From Segatella copri (GTDB lineage: Bacteria; Bacteroidota; Bacteroidia; Bacteroidales; Bacteroidaceae), in the NCBI RefSeq assembly GCF_002224675.1, contig NZ_NMPZ01000007.1, positions 1 to 64,000 on the forward strand: a stretch of 64,000 nt of DNA, read 5' to 3'. The stretch's first letter is position 1. Each line of letters opens with the position of its first letter. Shown piece after piece: positions 35,210 to 42,939 of the stretch. The translations under genes and the position numbers were made by a program. Under the pieces are notes generated by a model. That model made no database searches. It saw only the letters and a list, made by a program, of their open reading frames with translations, and was not told the DNA's origin.

Positions 35210-36193
35210 TCAGTTAGATAATATTTCCAGTATTTTCTCCTCTCCGATATTCAAAGTCTTTGCTATCATTTCTGCATTCATGCCCGACTTCGATAATGCC
35301 AAGACAGCTGCGCGCAAGGATGCATCCTTCTCTTCAAGTGACGCCTTCTGCTCTTCAAGTGCCGCATCCTTCTCTTCAATTGCCGCTTTCTGCTCTTCAA
35401 TTGCCGCCTTCTGCTTTTCGAGTTCTTTTTTCTGCGTCATGATAGTAGTATCCCTGTCTTCCAGGGCCTGGAAGAACTCATCCTCTGCATTCATCCTGTT
35501 TCTGATGTCAGGATTAGCCGCCGCCGACTGGAGACGATGGAGTATATGCGTCATTTCGGCATCATCCCCATATTTGTTCTCATCCAACTCAAGCATTCGC
35601 TGGTCGTCCGGATAAATCTGCGACTGGTCGAATACGCTCAGTATTTTCTCCAGTCTATTGTTTACCCTTCCTCTCAGTCGCGGAATCTGGACAATGATGC
35701 TGTCATGCTGCAGACTCTCTACAAATGGGTCTGGCTCCTCCTGGTGTACTTCATTTCCCTCATAGTCATATATCTTATGTCTGGCATAGATGACGGGTTC
35801 CGTGAATTGTCCCACGTTATGCCCCAGCAGATACACCGCCACGGTAGGCAGGGCATACTTGCCCTTGGTCTCCTTGCGCATATTCTCCTTGTTGTTATAC
35901 TGCACAGCCAGGTATTGGCGGAAGCGCAAGGTTTCCGTCTCCAGCCATGTTTTCTGCAATTCTATCAGAATCAGATTCTTACTGCCGTCATCTTCCAATA
36001 CGGTTGCAGCAAAGTCAACACGAAACATAGAGATGGCATCACGGGCAATATTGGGATACTCATGACGACGCATTTCTACAGCAATCACCGTTTTCTGCAA
36101 GAGTGCAGAAAGCAGAGTCTTGGCTATTCGCTCATCTTCCATCATATACTTGAAGACGGCATCGTAAAGTGGGTTGGCTACGTATATCATCAT
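35210..36193 (-). CDS. Rpn-family PD-(D/E)XK nuclease with coiled-coil tail
   Basis: This protein has 327 residues. The N-terminus (NPLYDAVFKYMMEDERIAKT) and the catalytic pattern FRVDFAATV…LILIELQKTW fit Rpn/PDDEXK-transposase-like nucleases, with Asp, Glu and Gln-Lys in place. Residues ~265-300 are a coiled coil of 7-residue units such as EEQKAAI, EEKDAAL and EEKDASL. The last part (LNIGEEKILEIL) resembles the helical end of DUF4351-type proteins. A -7 box TATCTTTG lies at 36227-36234 (complement). The cellular role is not known. Confidence 0.85.
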   Translation of the reverse strand: MMIYVANPLYDAVFKYMMEDERIAKTLLSALLQKTVIAVEMRRHEYPNIARDAISMFRVDFAATVLEDDGSKNLILIELQKTWLETETLRFRQYLAVQYNNKENMRKETKGKYALPTVAVYLLGHNVGQFTEPVIYARHKIYDYEGNEVHQEEPDPFVESLQHDSIIVQIPRLRGRVNNRLEKILSVFDQSQIYPDDQRMLELDENKYGDDAEMTHILHRLQSAAANPDIRNRMNAEDEFFQALEDRDTTIMTQKKELEKQKAAIEEQKAAIEEKDAALEEQKASLEEKDASLRAAVLALSKSGMNAEMIAKTLNIGEEKILEILSN

Positions 36194-36226
36194 ATTCTAT
36201 CCTCCATGATTAATTAAATATATATG

Positions 36227-36234
36227 CAAAGATA
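36227..36234 (-). promoter_or_regulatory. -7 box for the Rpn-type gene
   Basis: TATCTTTG on the minus strand, 33 bases before ATG 36193. Confidence 0.55.
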
Positions 36235-36303
36235 CGCTGAATATTTGTAACCTCCAAATTTTTAGGCAGTTTTTTTGCTTTATTCCGAGAATGCTTCGCT
36301 TAC

Positions 36304-37365
36304 TTACTTCTGCCGAGGCTGGATCTCGTAGGATGGATTGTTGCGGATCTCCCAGCGGTCGAGCTTAGTGCCGTTGGTCAGGATCAGCTTCTCCTTCTGG
36401 TAGGTTACGATGGTCTGGGATGGCAGGCTCACTCGGCCGTCGCCCGCAAAACTGCGGATTGGCTGAGAGAAGTCTCGCTTCTGAATATCAGCCAGGGTGT
36501 ATTCTGCCAGCTGCATCTTGCCGTCCTTCTCCATCGATACGAAGAACTTCTCCTTGTCATCGGTCTTCGAGATGGAACGGATCTTCTCTGTTGCATTCTG
36601 GGTAATCTTGGCTGGCGCATCTCCCTTCTTCTCAATGATGTCCTGCACCTTCCAGGCATAGATGGTACCTGTACGAGGAATGAAACTGTAGAGCGAATCG
36701 CCTATCGCTTCCATATCATAGGATTCAGACTGCGGCTCAAACTTGCTGCCGATGAAATAACTGTCTGTAGCCAGCTTGGCATAGACATTGTTGTTGTTGG
36801 CAGCATCCATATCCAGCGCCTCACGGTCGAAGACCCTGATATTCATCTCCTTGGAATCTCTTACGAATACCAGACGAGGGGTGGCGCACACGCATCCTGC
36901 CCAGGATACATTGCTGCCTTGCCAGTTGCCTGTGCCTAGACGGTTGAGATACTTGCCCGTCTTCTTCTCGAAGATCTGCACCTCGCGGCTGTCGCCGGCT
37001 GCCACGAAGAGGTGGTCGCCCTCGGCATATACATCACGTGCCAGTGTGCGGTCGCCATTGCTCATGCTGCGCTTCAGCTCCAGCGTTTCTGCATCGAATA
37101 CATCGATGCATTTGCCGGCAAAGTTGGCTACATACAGTTCTTCGCCATCGCTGAAGAGATTTACGGCATTCAGCTGTCGGCCTCCGATATCCTCAGATGT
37201 GCGTGAGAGGTAGCCGTCCAGGTAGAAATGGTCTGCCACCTTGATGGTATCCACCGGCTGCGGCACAACTCGGTCTTCTGTAATCTCTCTATATTCTGTC
37301 TGGTCGCAGGATGCCATTGCCAGCATCATCAGTCCTGCGCTGATCATCATTACGTCTTTTCTCAT
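36304..37365 (-). CDS. Predicted beta-propeller lipoprotein
   Basis: This 353-residue lipoprotein has its lipobox at MLAMASC (Cys20). The mature part shows repeated blade-like units (LYVANFAGKCIDVFDAETLE; LFVAAGDSREVQIFEKKTGK), pointing to a beta-propeller. It lies 15 bp after a zinc-metallopeptidase lipoprotein gene, so the pair form one operon. No specific family is recognised. A surface binding or scaffold role is only a suggestion. Confidence 0.75.
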   Translation of the reverse strand: MRKDVMMISAGLMMLAMASCDQTEYREITEDRVVPQPVDTIKVADHFYLDGYLSRTSEDIGGRQLNAVNLFSDGEELYVANFAGKCIDVFDAETLELKRSMSNGDRTLARDVYAEGDHLFVAAGDSREVQIFEKKTGKYLNRLGTGNWQGSNVSWAGCVCATPRLVFVRDSKEMNIRVFDREALDMDAANNNNVYAKLATDSYFIGSKFEPQSESYDMEAIGDSLYSFIPRTGTIYAWKVQDIIEKKGDAPAKITQNATEKIRSISKTDDKEKFFVSMEKDGKMQLAEYTLADIQKRDFSQPIRSFAGDGRVSLPSQTIVTYQKEKLILTNGTKLDRWEIRNNPSYEIQPRQK

Positions 37366-37380
37366 TTCTCTTTTTCCTCC

Positions 37381-38670
37381 TTACTTCTTGTTGTCCTTGA
37401 GCGGATTCTCGGTGAAGTACTTCACCAGTCGGCTCTTCTTGTAAAAACTATCGATATTCTTCTGCAATACGGCATCATCCTGGAAAATCTGCATGATGTC
37501 GCAGTCACGATACTGCGCATTCTCCGGTTTGTGGAAACCCAGCAGGTTCCGGTCGGTATATGGCAGGTCGCCCTTCTTGCTCAGCCACATGTGCAACTGC
37601 CAGATGAACTCAGTCCAGCCTACGTTCACACCTTCCGGAGTCTTTGCCGCATAGGTCATGTTGCTGTTGTGACTGTAATCCATGCAGTGCATGAACTCGT
37701 GGGTGATGGATTCCCAACCGCTGAAGGATGCATAGTGACCGTAGAAGTTCCAGTCGGTAATGCCCCAGGTGGCACCGCCGCCCAGTCCGCCATAGGCAGG
37801 TGAGGTCTGTCCGAGCACGAAGTTCTTCTTAGCCTTGAATCTCTCCATCTCGCTCTGGTACTTTTCGGCAGTGAATGTCACCTTCTCGTTGTCGTAGAGG
37901 TCGCCGCCCATCACCTTCTTGAAGTTTGCCATCACATACTTGTACTCCGGGGTGGTCATCATATAGGCATAGTTGGTGAGTATCACCACCCACTCTCGGG
38001 CATAGATAGGTCTCATCTCGCGGAAGTTGTATGATTCGCCCACGGTAGGAGTCCATCCGAAGTTGGAGAAGCTGCAGTTCCACTGGGCATCAATTTTCTG
38101 GAGCATCTTGAAGTGTTCATCATCGCTGGTGAGTCGTGCCTTCATCTGGTTCATATCGAGATATGGACAAAGGAAGCTCACGAAATTTCCGCTTTTCTTC
38201 TTCCATACGTTTCTTCTGCCAATAAAGGATGGCTTGAACGAGAAGCGGGAGAAGGCAGGAACGGTTTCGAAAAAGGCCACGGGGATATACTCGTCAGCCT
38301 CCGGAATATACATCTCGAGGGTGACGTTGGAGACTGGTTTCGCACTCCAGCTGGTGATGACGAGCGAATCGCCCACTGCCGATTTCTTCACGCTGATCAG
38401 GTTGTTGGTCTGGAAGGTGTAGTCTGCCTTGCCGACGATCTCAGTTGAAGGGTCGGATAGATTCAGGATGTGCTTGGCGAACTCAGCCGGCAGCTTGTCG
38501 AAAGCCACGGTGTCTTTCTTGAAGTTCTGCTGGAAGGGCTGCTGGATGTCGTTGTACACAATCTTGTCTTCGTAGTCTGTGGAGCAGGAAGCCATCAGGG
38601 TCATCGCTGCCACGAGCGTAGTACCAGCTACCAGAGCCGGAATCTTTCGATGTTTTTTCTGTTTCATCAT
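37381..38670 (-). CDS. Zinc metallopeptidase-like lipoprotein (HExxH; substrate-import-associated type)
   Basis: This 429-residue lipoprotein has a signal ending MTLMASC (Cys29). The gluzincin motif HEFMH lies in ESITHEFMHCMDYSHNSN, about residue 330. The size and layout match the Bacteroidetes zinc metallohydrolase lipoproteins usually found next to SusC/SusD genes. No SusC/D pair is adjacent here; the nearest is ~10 kb away on the other strand. A -7 box TATCTTTG at 38723-38730 (complement) starts this two-gene operon. Confidence 0.85.
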   Translation of the reverse strand: MMKQKKHRKIPALVAGTTLVAAMTLMASCSTDYEDKIVYNDIQQPFQQNFKKDTVAFDKLPAEFAKHILNLSDPSTEIVGKADYTFQTNNLISVKKSAVGDSLVITSWSAKPVSNVTLEMYIPEADEYIPVAFFETVPAFSRFSFKPSFIGRRNVWKKKSGNFVSFLCPYLDMNQMKARLTSDDEHFKMLQKIDAQWNCSFSNFGWTPTVGESYNFREMRPIYAREWVVILTNYAYMMTTPEYKYVMANFKKVMGGDLYDNEKVTFTAEKYQSEMERFKAKKNFVLGQTSPAYGGLGGGATWGITDWNFYGHYASFSGWESITHEFMHCMDYSHNSNMTYAAKTPEGVNVGWTEFIWQLHMWLSKKGDLPYTDRNLLGFHKPENAQYRDCDIMQIFQDDAVLQKNIDSFYKKSRLVKYFTENPLKDNKK

Positions 38671-38722
38671 TTTGGGTTTTTTACTGTATAATCATTTACT
38701 ATTTCATTAAAATATTTGCTTG

Positions 38723-38730
38723 CAAAGATA
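38723..38730 (-). promoter_or_regulatory. -7 box for the metallopeptidase-propeller operon
   Basis: TATCTTTG on the minus strand, 52 bases before ATG 38670. Confidence 0.6.
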
Positions 38731-38782
38731 CTGAAAATAATTCAAAATACCAAATATTTAGAAGAATATTTCGTCTAGTCCG

Positions 38783-39000
38783 TAGCGCCGGATATGCCCG
38801 TCCTCCGTTAGGCGTCCCGGCGGATTTGTAATCCGCCGTCAAAAATGTCCTAACCTCTTTATGCTCTGGGGATATGTTATCCCCAGCCCCCAGGCTGTAG
38901 CCGGCATTTCGATGGGATAGGGGGATTACAAATCCCCCGGCTTAATAGGTCGAACCTTTTTTTACGACGGATTGCAAATCCGTCGGGACGCCTAACTGAA
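38783..39000. mobile_element. Inverted-repeat (MITE/REP-like) element, copy B
   Basis: The left end at 38803-38825 is identical to copy A. The right end (38978-39000) is diverged in its last few bases (CTAACTGAA). Internal hairpins are conserved in position but have changed loops (GGCGGATTTGTAATCCGCC). The left flank CGTAGCGcCGGATATGCCC is shared with copy A. Confidence 0.75.
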
Positions 39001-39021
39001 GATAACCCTTATTGCATAAGC

Positions 39022-39063
39022 AAAATCCCCATCCAGCTTGAAAAAGCAGGATGGGGATTTTTT
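39022..39063 (-). terminator. Terminator after AAA-ATPase/PD-(D/E)XK copy 2
   Basis: AATCCCCATCC and GGATGGGGATT pair with an A/T-rich loop and are followed by T-runs on both strands. It is 220 bases past the stop. It closely resembles the hairpin at 35128-35168. Confidence 0.65.
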
Positions 39064-39282
39064 AATCTTATACTGCTATTTAAAGCCAACGTATAGCCAT
39101 CTTTCTGCCGTTGTACATAACTTGTCTGTGCTTAAATTATCTTAACAGTATGAGGGTGAAGGAAAAAAGCCTTTAAGGATAAAAATAAAAACCCTTAAGG
39201 AAAAATATCACATCTCTGCAATTCCCATTTTCCGGGCGTTTGAGAAGATTGAGTTGAATATAGAACTATATTTACATCATTA
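39064..39282. other. Non-coding spacer
   Basis: It contains a short repeat of CCTTAAGG-like sequence near 39170-39200 (GCCTTTAAGG and CCCTTAAGG). No gene is seen. Confidence 0.4.
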
Positions 39283-40893
39283 TCAGGTGAGAGAGTTGGA
39301 CGATGCTTTTGACTTCCAATCGTCAATCGTTCCCGTCTTAGACGAGAAGTTGCAGCCAATCTGGTAAATCGTTCTGTTGTCTGTAGCATACTCACGGGCA
39401 TATCCTTTTTCCTCGATTTGCTTCAAAGCTTCAGAAGCTGAACCATCACGCTTAAATTCGAAGATGTAAACAAACATTGGGGTCTCAACAATGCAATCAA
39501 CTCGTCCTTCACTTTGCTCCTTTTCTATTAGGACGGTAAAGCAGCTTATCATGCGAATCACCAGATAGAAGGTATATTGGAAGTATCGTTCTTTTTCCCG
39601 CTCGTCATCTTTGCGTCGTTGGCTATAGGGTATGCTGGCGAAGAAGGATGTGAGTAGCTTCTCCAATTTGTCGCAATCTCCCGTCTTCATAGTGCTTACT
39701 ACCTCTATAACCCATGCATCTGGTGACTCCTTGGGTTTCAGATAATTGGCTGCCACCATGGTTACGAAACCTGCTTTTACCTCGTCGTTTGGAAAATTCA
39801 AGAGATAGGAATCGGTATCCATATTCCAATCCTTAATGGTGAGATAACCACTCTGATAGATCATCGGTAGGGGAGCCTCGGTATCAGCCTTGTAATCTAT
39901 AAAACTGCTGGTAGGATAGTATTTTCCTGTCAGTTCATTGAGATTTTCGTCGAAGTGAGCTAATAAGCGGACCAGATAAGTAGGCGAACCTGTACGGAAC
40001 CAGAAATCACTCAGGATTTTCTTGCTCAGTGAGTTCAAGATGCTGAACGGGTTGTAGATGTCGAGCATGCTTGGGCTGAAATGATAACCGTCATACTTGC
40101 GCTTGAGTCGATGTTTCATCTCATCCTCAGATACTTTATATCTTACGGACATTGCCTTGATTTGTTCATCGAAGGTTGAGTATAATTCTTCCTCTGTGAT
40201 TCCGCAAAGTGCCTCGTAGCGGTCGTCCATACTGATGTCGTCAGGTTGGTTGAAACCGCTGAATACGCTTACTTGCGAGAACTTGGTAACACCTGTTAAT
40301 AACACGAATTTCAGATCTCTGTCAGCTGCCTTGAAAACACTATAGAATCCTTTCATGATTTCACGGTGTCTATCTTCCAGTAATCGCTCGTTGCCTTCAG
40401 AATCGAAGGTCTTTAACCCTGTGTCCAAAACATCCAGTAAAGGCTTGTCATATTCATCGATCAAGACTACGGCGCCCAGTCCTGTCTTTTCGTGGGCAAT
40501 TCTCAATACAGCCATGAAACGGTCTCCCAAGGTGGTGGCTAATGGGTCTCTTCCGTAAATCAATTCTTGTTTTTCAACAAAAGTCAGCAAAGTCTTTTCC
40601 AATTCGCCTGCTTGTGTGAAATCCTTGCCGTTGAAATCTATATGGAAAACAGGGTATTGCTTCCATTCTTTTTCTAATGAATCGATGGCAAGTCCTTTAA
40701 ACAGTTCTTTCTTTCCTTGGAAGTAGCATTCCAGGGTAGAAATCAACAATGACTTTCCGAATCGTCTTGGACGACTCAGAAAGTATATATGCCCATTGTG
40801 TACTAAATCATAAATCAAGTCTGTCTTGTCAAGATAGACATAACCGTCATTTCTGATTTTTTCAAAGTCTTGTATTCCTATAGGGTATTTCAT
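39283..40893 (-). CDS. AAA-ATPase-like / PD-(D/E)XK nuclease domain protein (copy 2)
   Basis: This 536-residue paralogue of the protein at 19650-21254 is nearly identical along its length, with the same RPRRFGKSLLIST, VVLIDEYDKPLLD and VDCIVETPMFVYIFEFKRDG motifs. Most differences are near the two ends. The DNA similarity extends upstream through the start and the -7 box (TAACTTTG, 40919-40926 complement). The two copies form ~1.6-kb direct repeats about 19.6 kb apart. The function is unsettled. Confidence 0.9.
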   Translation of the reverse strand: MKYPIGIQDFEKIRNDGYVYLDKTDLIYDLVHNGHIYFLSRPRRFGKSLLISTLECYFQGKKELFKGLAIDSLEKEWKQYPVFHIDFNGKDFTQAGELEKTLLTFVEKQELIYGRDPLATTLGDRFMAVLRIAHEKTGLGAVVLIDEYDKPLLDVLDTGLKTFDSEGNERLLEDRHREIMKGFYSVFKAADRDLKFVLLTGVTKFSQVSVFSGFNQPDDISMDDRYEALCGITEEELYSTFDEQIKAMSVRYKVSEDEMKHRLKRKYDGYHFSPSMLDIYNPFSILNSLSKKILSDFWFRTGSPTYLVRLLAHFDENLNELTGKYYPTSSFIDYKADTEAPLPMIYQSGYLTIKDWNMDTDSYLLNFPNDEVKAGFVTMVAANYLKPKESPDAWVIEVVSTMKTGDCDKLEKLLTSFFASIPYSQRRKDDEREKERYFQYTFYLVIRMISCFTVLIEKEQSEGRVDCIVETPMFVYIFEFKRDGSASEALKQIEEKGYAREYATDNRTIYQIGCNFSSKTGTIDDWKSKASSNSLT

Positions 40894-40918
40894 GTTGTTG
40901 CTTTTATTGAATTTTTGG

Positions 40919-40926
40919 CAAAGTTA
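40919..40926 (-). promoter_or_regulatory. -7 box for AAA-ATPase/PD-(D/E)XK copy 2
   Basis: TAACTTTG on the minus strand, 25 bases before ATG 40893, identical in spacing to copy 1. Confidence 0.6.
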
Positions 40927-41009
40927 CGAAAAAAAATGGTATATGCAAAATAATGTGGAATAAAATGTCTTTATTTTCAGATAAAAACAACAATTTTAGG
41001 CTATAAGAA

Positions 41010-41041
41010 GAGGGTGCGTCATAAGTCCATGACGCACCCTC
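41010..41041 (-). terminator. Hairpin with loop AAGTCC (copy B), after the acidic protein gene
   Basis: The 13-bp arms are the same as at 34291-34322, but the six-base loop is the exact reverse complement (AAGTCC versus GGACTT). It lies 12 bases past the stop of the gene at 41054. Confidence 0.75.
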
Positions 41042-41053
41042 TCTCATTATATT

Positions 41054-42346
41054 TTATGCTTCTTCTTCAGTTTCTTCATCCTTCAATGACTCCAGAATCT
41101 CTACGAAAGGACTGTGGAAGGTGCTGAAGAGATGGAGTATCTCCTTGCGCTGCTCCTCATCCTCATCCCAAAGGCTGATCTCACCCTTCTGGTGAGCCTT
41201 GATGAGCTTGGCGCAACGCTTGATCTTGCGCTTGTTGTTGCGAGCCTGCAACTGGTCGCCCTGGATAGGCTTCTGGCTTACATACGAGAAAGCTACAAGC
41301 TGGTTCATGAACATGTCAAACATCGGATCATCATGACTCCAGTCGCTGTCCTTCAGCCAGAACCACTGGAAGGCATACTTCTGCTCCATGGCAATGAGGC
41401 TCTGTCCCAGGGTATCGATGTCGATGCCCTTTGCCATCTGCTCCTTGATGAAGGCAACGAGACTATCTGGGGTAATCTCCAGTTCCACCTCGTGGGTGAT
41501 GCTGCTGCCGGCAATGTTGATGCGCCAACGATAGTTCTTGTTCTTGATCAGGGCAGAATGGGCATTCATCATCAACTCGCTCAATTTTCCCTCAGACGGA
41601 ATCTGATCTACTACGGCAAGGCGCTGGCGCTGGTCGCGAACCACCAGCTGGGCATCCTCATGACGGAGCACGCAGATATAAACCAGTTTGTTGTCGTCCA
41701 ACTGCAAGGTGAAGCGGTCGTTGTTGTCATTACCTACAAATTCATAGCGATACTCATCTACCTTGTCGTGAGCCACCTCCAGTTCATTGTGTACCTTGTT
41801 GCCCTCACTGTCGTAGAGCGAGAAGCCGATGTATGGAATCTGAATATTGAGAGAGAAAGGATTTCCCTCTTCCGGAATCAGGGTGAGGCGCAAGCCTTCG
41901 TCACCGAAGTCCTCCTTCTTGCAGACGAAGCCATCGTCGGTCTTCTCCGCCTTTTCTACCTTCACGTCGCCATGGCGCCAGTAGATATCAAAAGTGATGG
42001 TGTTTTCGTCCTCGCTGGTCACCTGAATGAAATCATCGATGTCCTGTCCCAGATAGATAACCTTGGCAGGTTCATATACCTCGGTATCATCATCTTCCAG
42101 AGGTTTTACCCACATTTCTCCCGGCATTGGGTCATCTTCCCATTCTTCCTCTTCTGCGGCAGCAGTAGATTTGAAGACCAGGAAGATCATTCTCTGTTCC
42201 TCTCTGCTTCCGTCTTCCTTGCAAAGGAAAACCTTCGATTCCTTTGGGATGAAGAAAGGAGTAGATAGATACGGGTTCTTACATAATGCTGTGTATTCCA
42301 CCTCTGTCCAGATTGGCAAGGTGTGCTTGTTCGTATTATTTGTCAT
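41054..42346 (-). CDS. Hypothetical acidic cytosolic protein
   Basis: This 430-residue protein has no signal peptide or membrane segment. It is rich in Asp and Glu, with acidic clusters near residue 70 (AAAEEEEWEDDPMPGEMW) and at the C-terminus (ESLKDEETEEEA). The middle has beta-rich stretches with regular spacing. I do not recognise the family. A -7 box TATCTTTG (42399-42406, complement) precedes it. A truncated copy of its 3' end lies at 34335-34467, so this is the intact donor or sister copy. Confidence 0.75.
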   Translation of the reverse strand: MTNNTNKHTLPIWTEVEYTALCKNPYLSTPFFIPKESKVFLCKEDGSREEQRMIFLVFKSTAAAEEEEWEDDPMPGEMWVKPLEDDDTEVYEPAKVIYLGQDIDDFIQVTSEDENTITFDIYWRHGDVKVEKAEKTDDGFVCKKEDFGDEGLRLTLIPEEGNPFSLNIQIPYIGFSLYDSEGNKVHNELEVAHDKVDEYRYEFVGNDNNDRFTLQLDDNKLVYICVLRHEDAQLVVRDQRQRLAVVDQIPSEGKLSELMMNAHSALIKNKNYRWRINIAGSSITHEVELEITPDSLVAFIKEQMAKGIDIDTLGQSLIAMEQKYAFQWFWLKDSDWSHDDPMFDMFMNQLVAFSYVSQKPIQGDQLQARNNKRKIKRCAKLIKAHQKGEISLWDEDEEQRKEILHLFSTFHSPFVEILESLKDEETEEEA

Positions 42347-42398
42347 ATCTGTTTTTTTGTATTATCCAATTGATTGAACTAAATTTCAAAAACGGATG

Positions 42399-42406
42399 CA
42401 AAGATA
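42399..42406 (-). promoter_or_regulatory. -7 box for the acidic protein gene
   Basis: TATCTTTG on the minus strand, 52 bases before ATG 42346. Confidence 0.55.
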
Positions 42407-42481
42407 CTGAGAAAAGCAGACAATACAAAATTTTACGGCCATTTTTTGTTGTTTTTGCTTTAAAAGTTTGTGTTAAGGGAA

Positions 42482-42708
42482 AGCTTTTGCCCTTTCAGGG
42501 CGTATGGTTTGAGCCCGTTGTAACCCAGGGTGATGCCCTGGGCTAGGAGCTTTTGCCCTTTCAGGGCGTATGGTTTAAGCCCGTTGTAACCCAGGGTGAT
42601 GCCCTGGGCTAGGAGCTTTTGCCCTTTCAGGGCGTATGGTTTAAGCCCGTTGTAACCCAGGGTGATGCCCTGGGCTAGGAGCTTTTGCCCTTATAGGGCG
42701 TATGGATA
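42482..42708. repeat. 66-bp tandem array of palindromic modules
   Basis: AGCTTTTGCCC recurs at 42482, 42548, 42614 and 42680, exactly 66 bases apart. There are three full units and a partial fourth. Each unit holds two small palindromes, GCCCTTTCAGGGC and CCCAGGGTGATGCCCTGGG. The first unit differs from the next two by one base (GTTTGAGCCC versus GTTTAAGCCC). The modules match those in the element at 30005-30246. Confidence 0.88.
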
Positions 42709-42831
42709 TTAGTCTGGTGAAACAAACAGCTCTATACCTTTGGCTCTGCGCAAGTGAGTTAATAATTAATAATTTCAGTGCCGAAACCATAATAAATTGT
42801 GGGAAATGACTGATTTCTCGAATTTTTTGTC
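42709..42831. other. Non-coding spacer before the carboxyltransferase gene
   Basis: AT-rich, with no feature other than the promoter box that follows. Confidence 0.4.
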
Positions 42832-42839
42832 TAATTTTG
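42832..42839 (+). promoter_or_regulatory. -7 box for the carboxyltransferase-HD-LptD group
   Basis: TAATTTTG fits TAnnTTTG, 100 bases before ATG 42940. Confidence 0.55.
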
Positions 42840-42939
42840 CACCTTGGTATAGAATGCCTTGGCTTGTAATGAGGCTCGGGGCAGGAGATACACATTATTT
42901 TATATATAAATTTAGGAAACAAGAAATTTAATAATAAGA

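Noticed and set aside
35196-36217. Plus-strand frames across the Rpn gene, including a serine-rich one
   Set aside because: The Ser/Ala-rich peptide is the antisense reading of the coiled-coil heptads.
41114-42268. Long open frame (384 codons) antisense to the acidic protein gene
   Set aside because: Length is explained by the codon bias of the real gene; the opposite strand has the promoter box, terminator and a duplicated 3' end.
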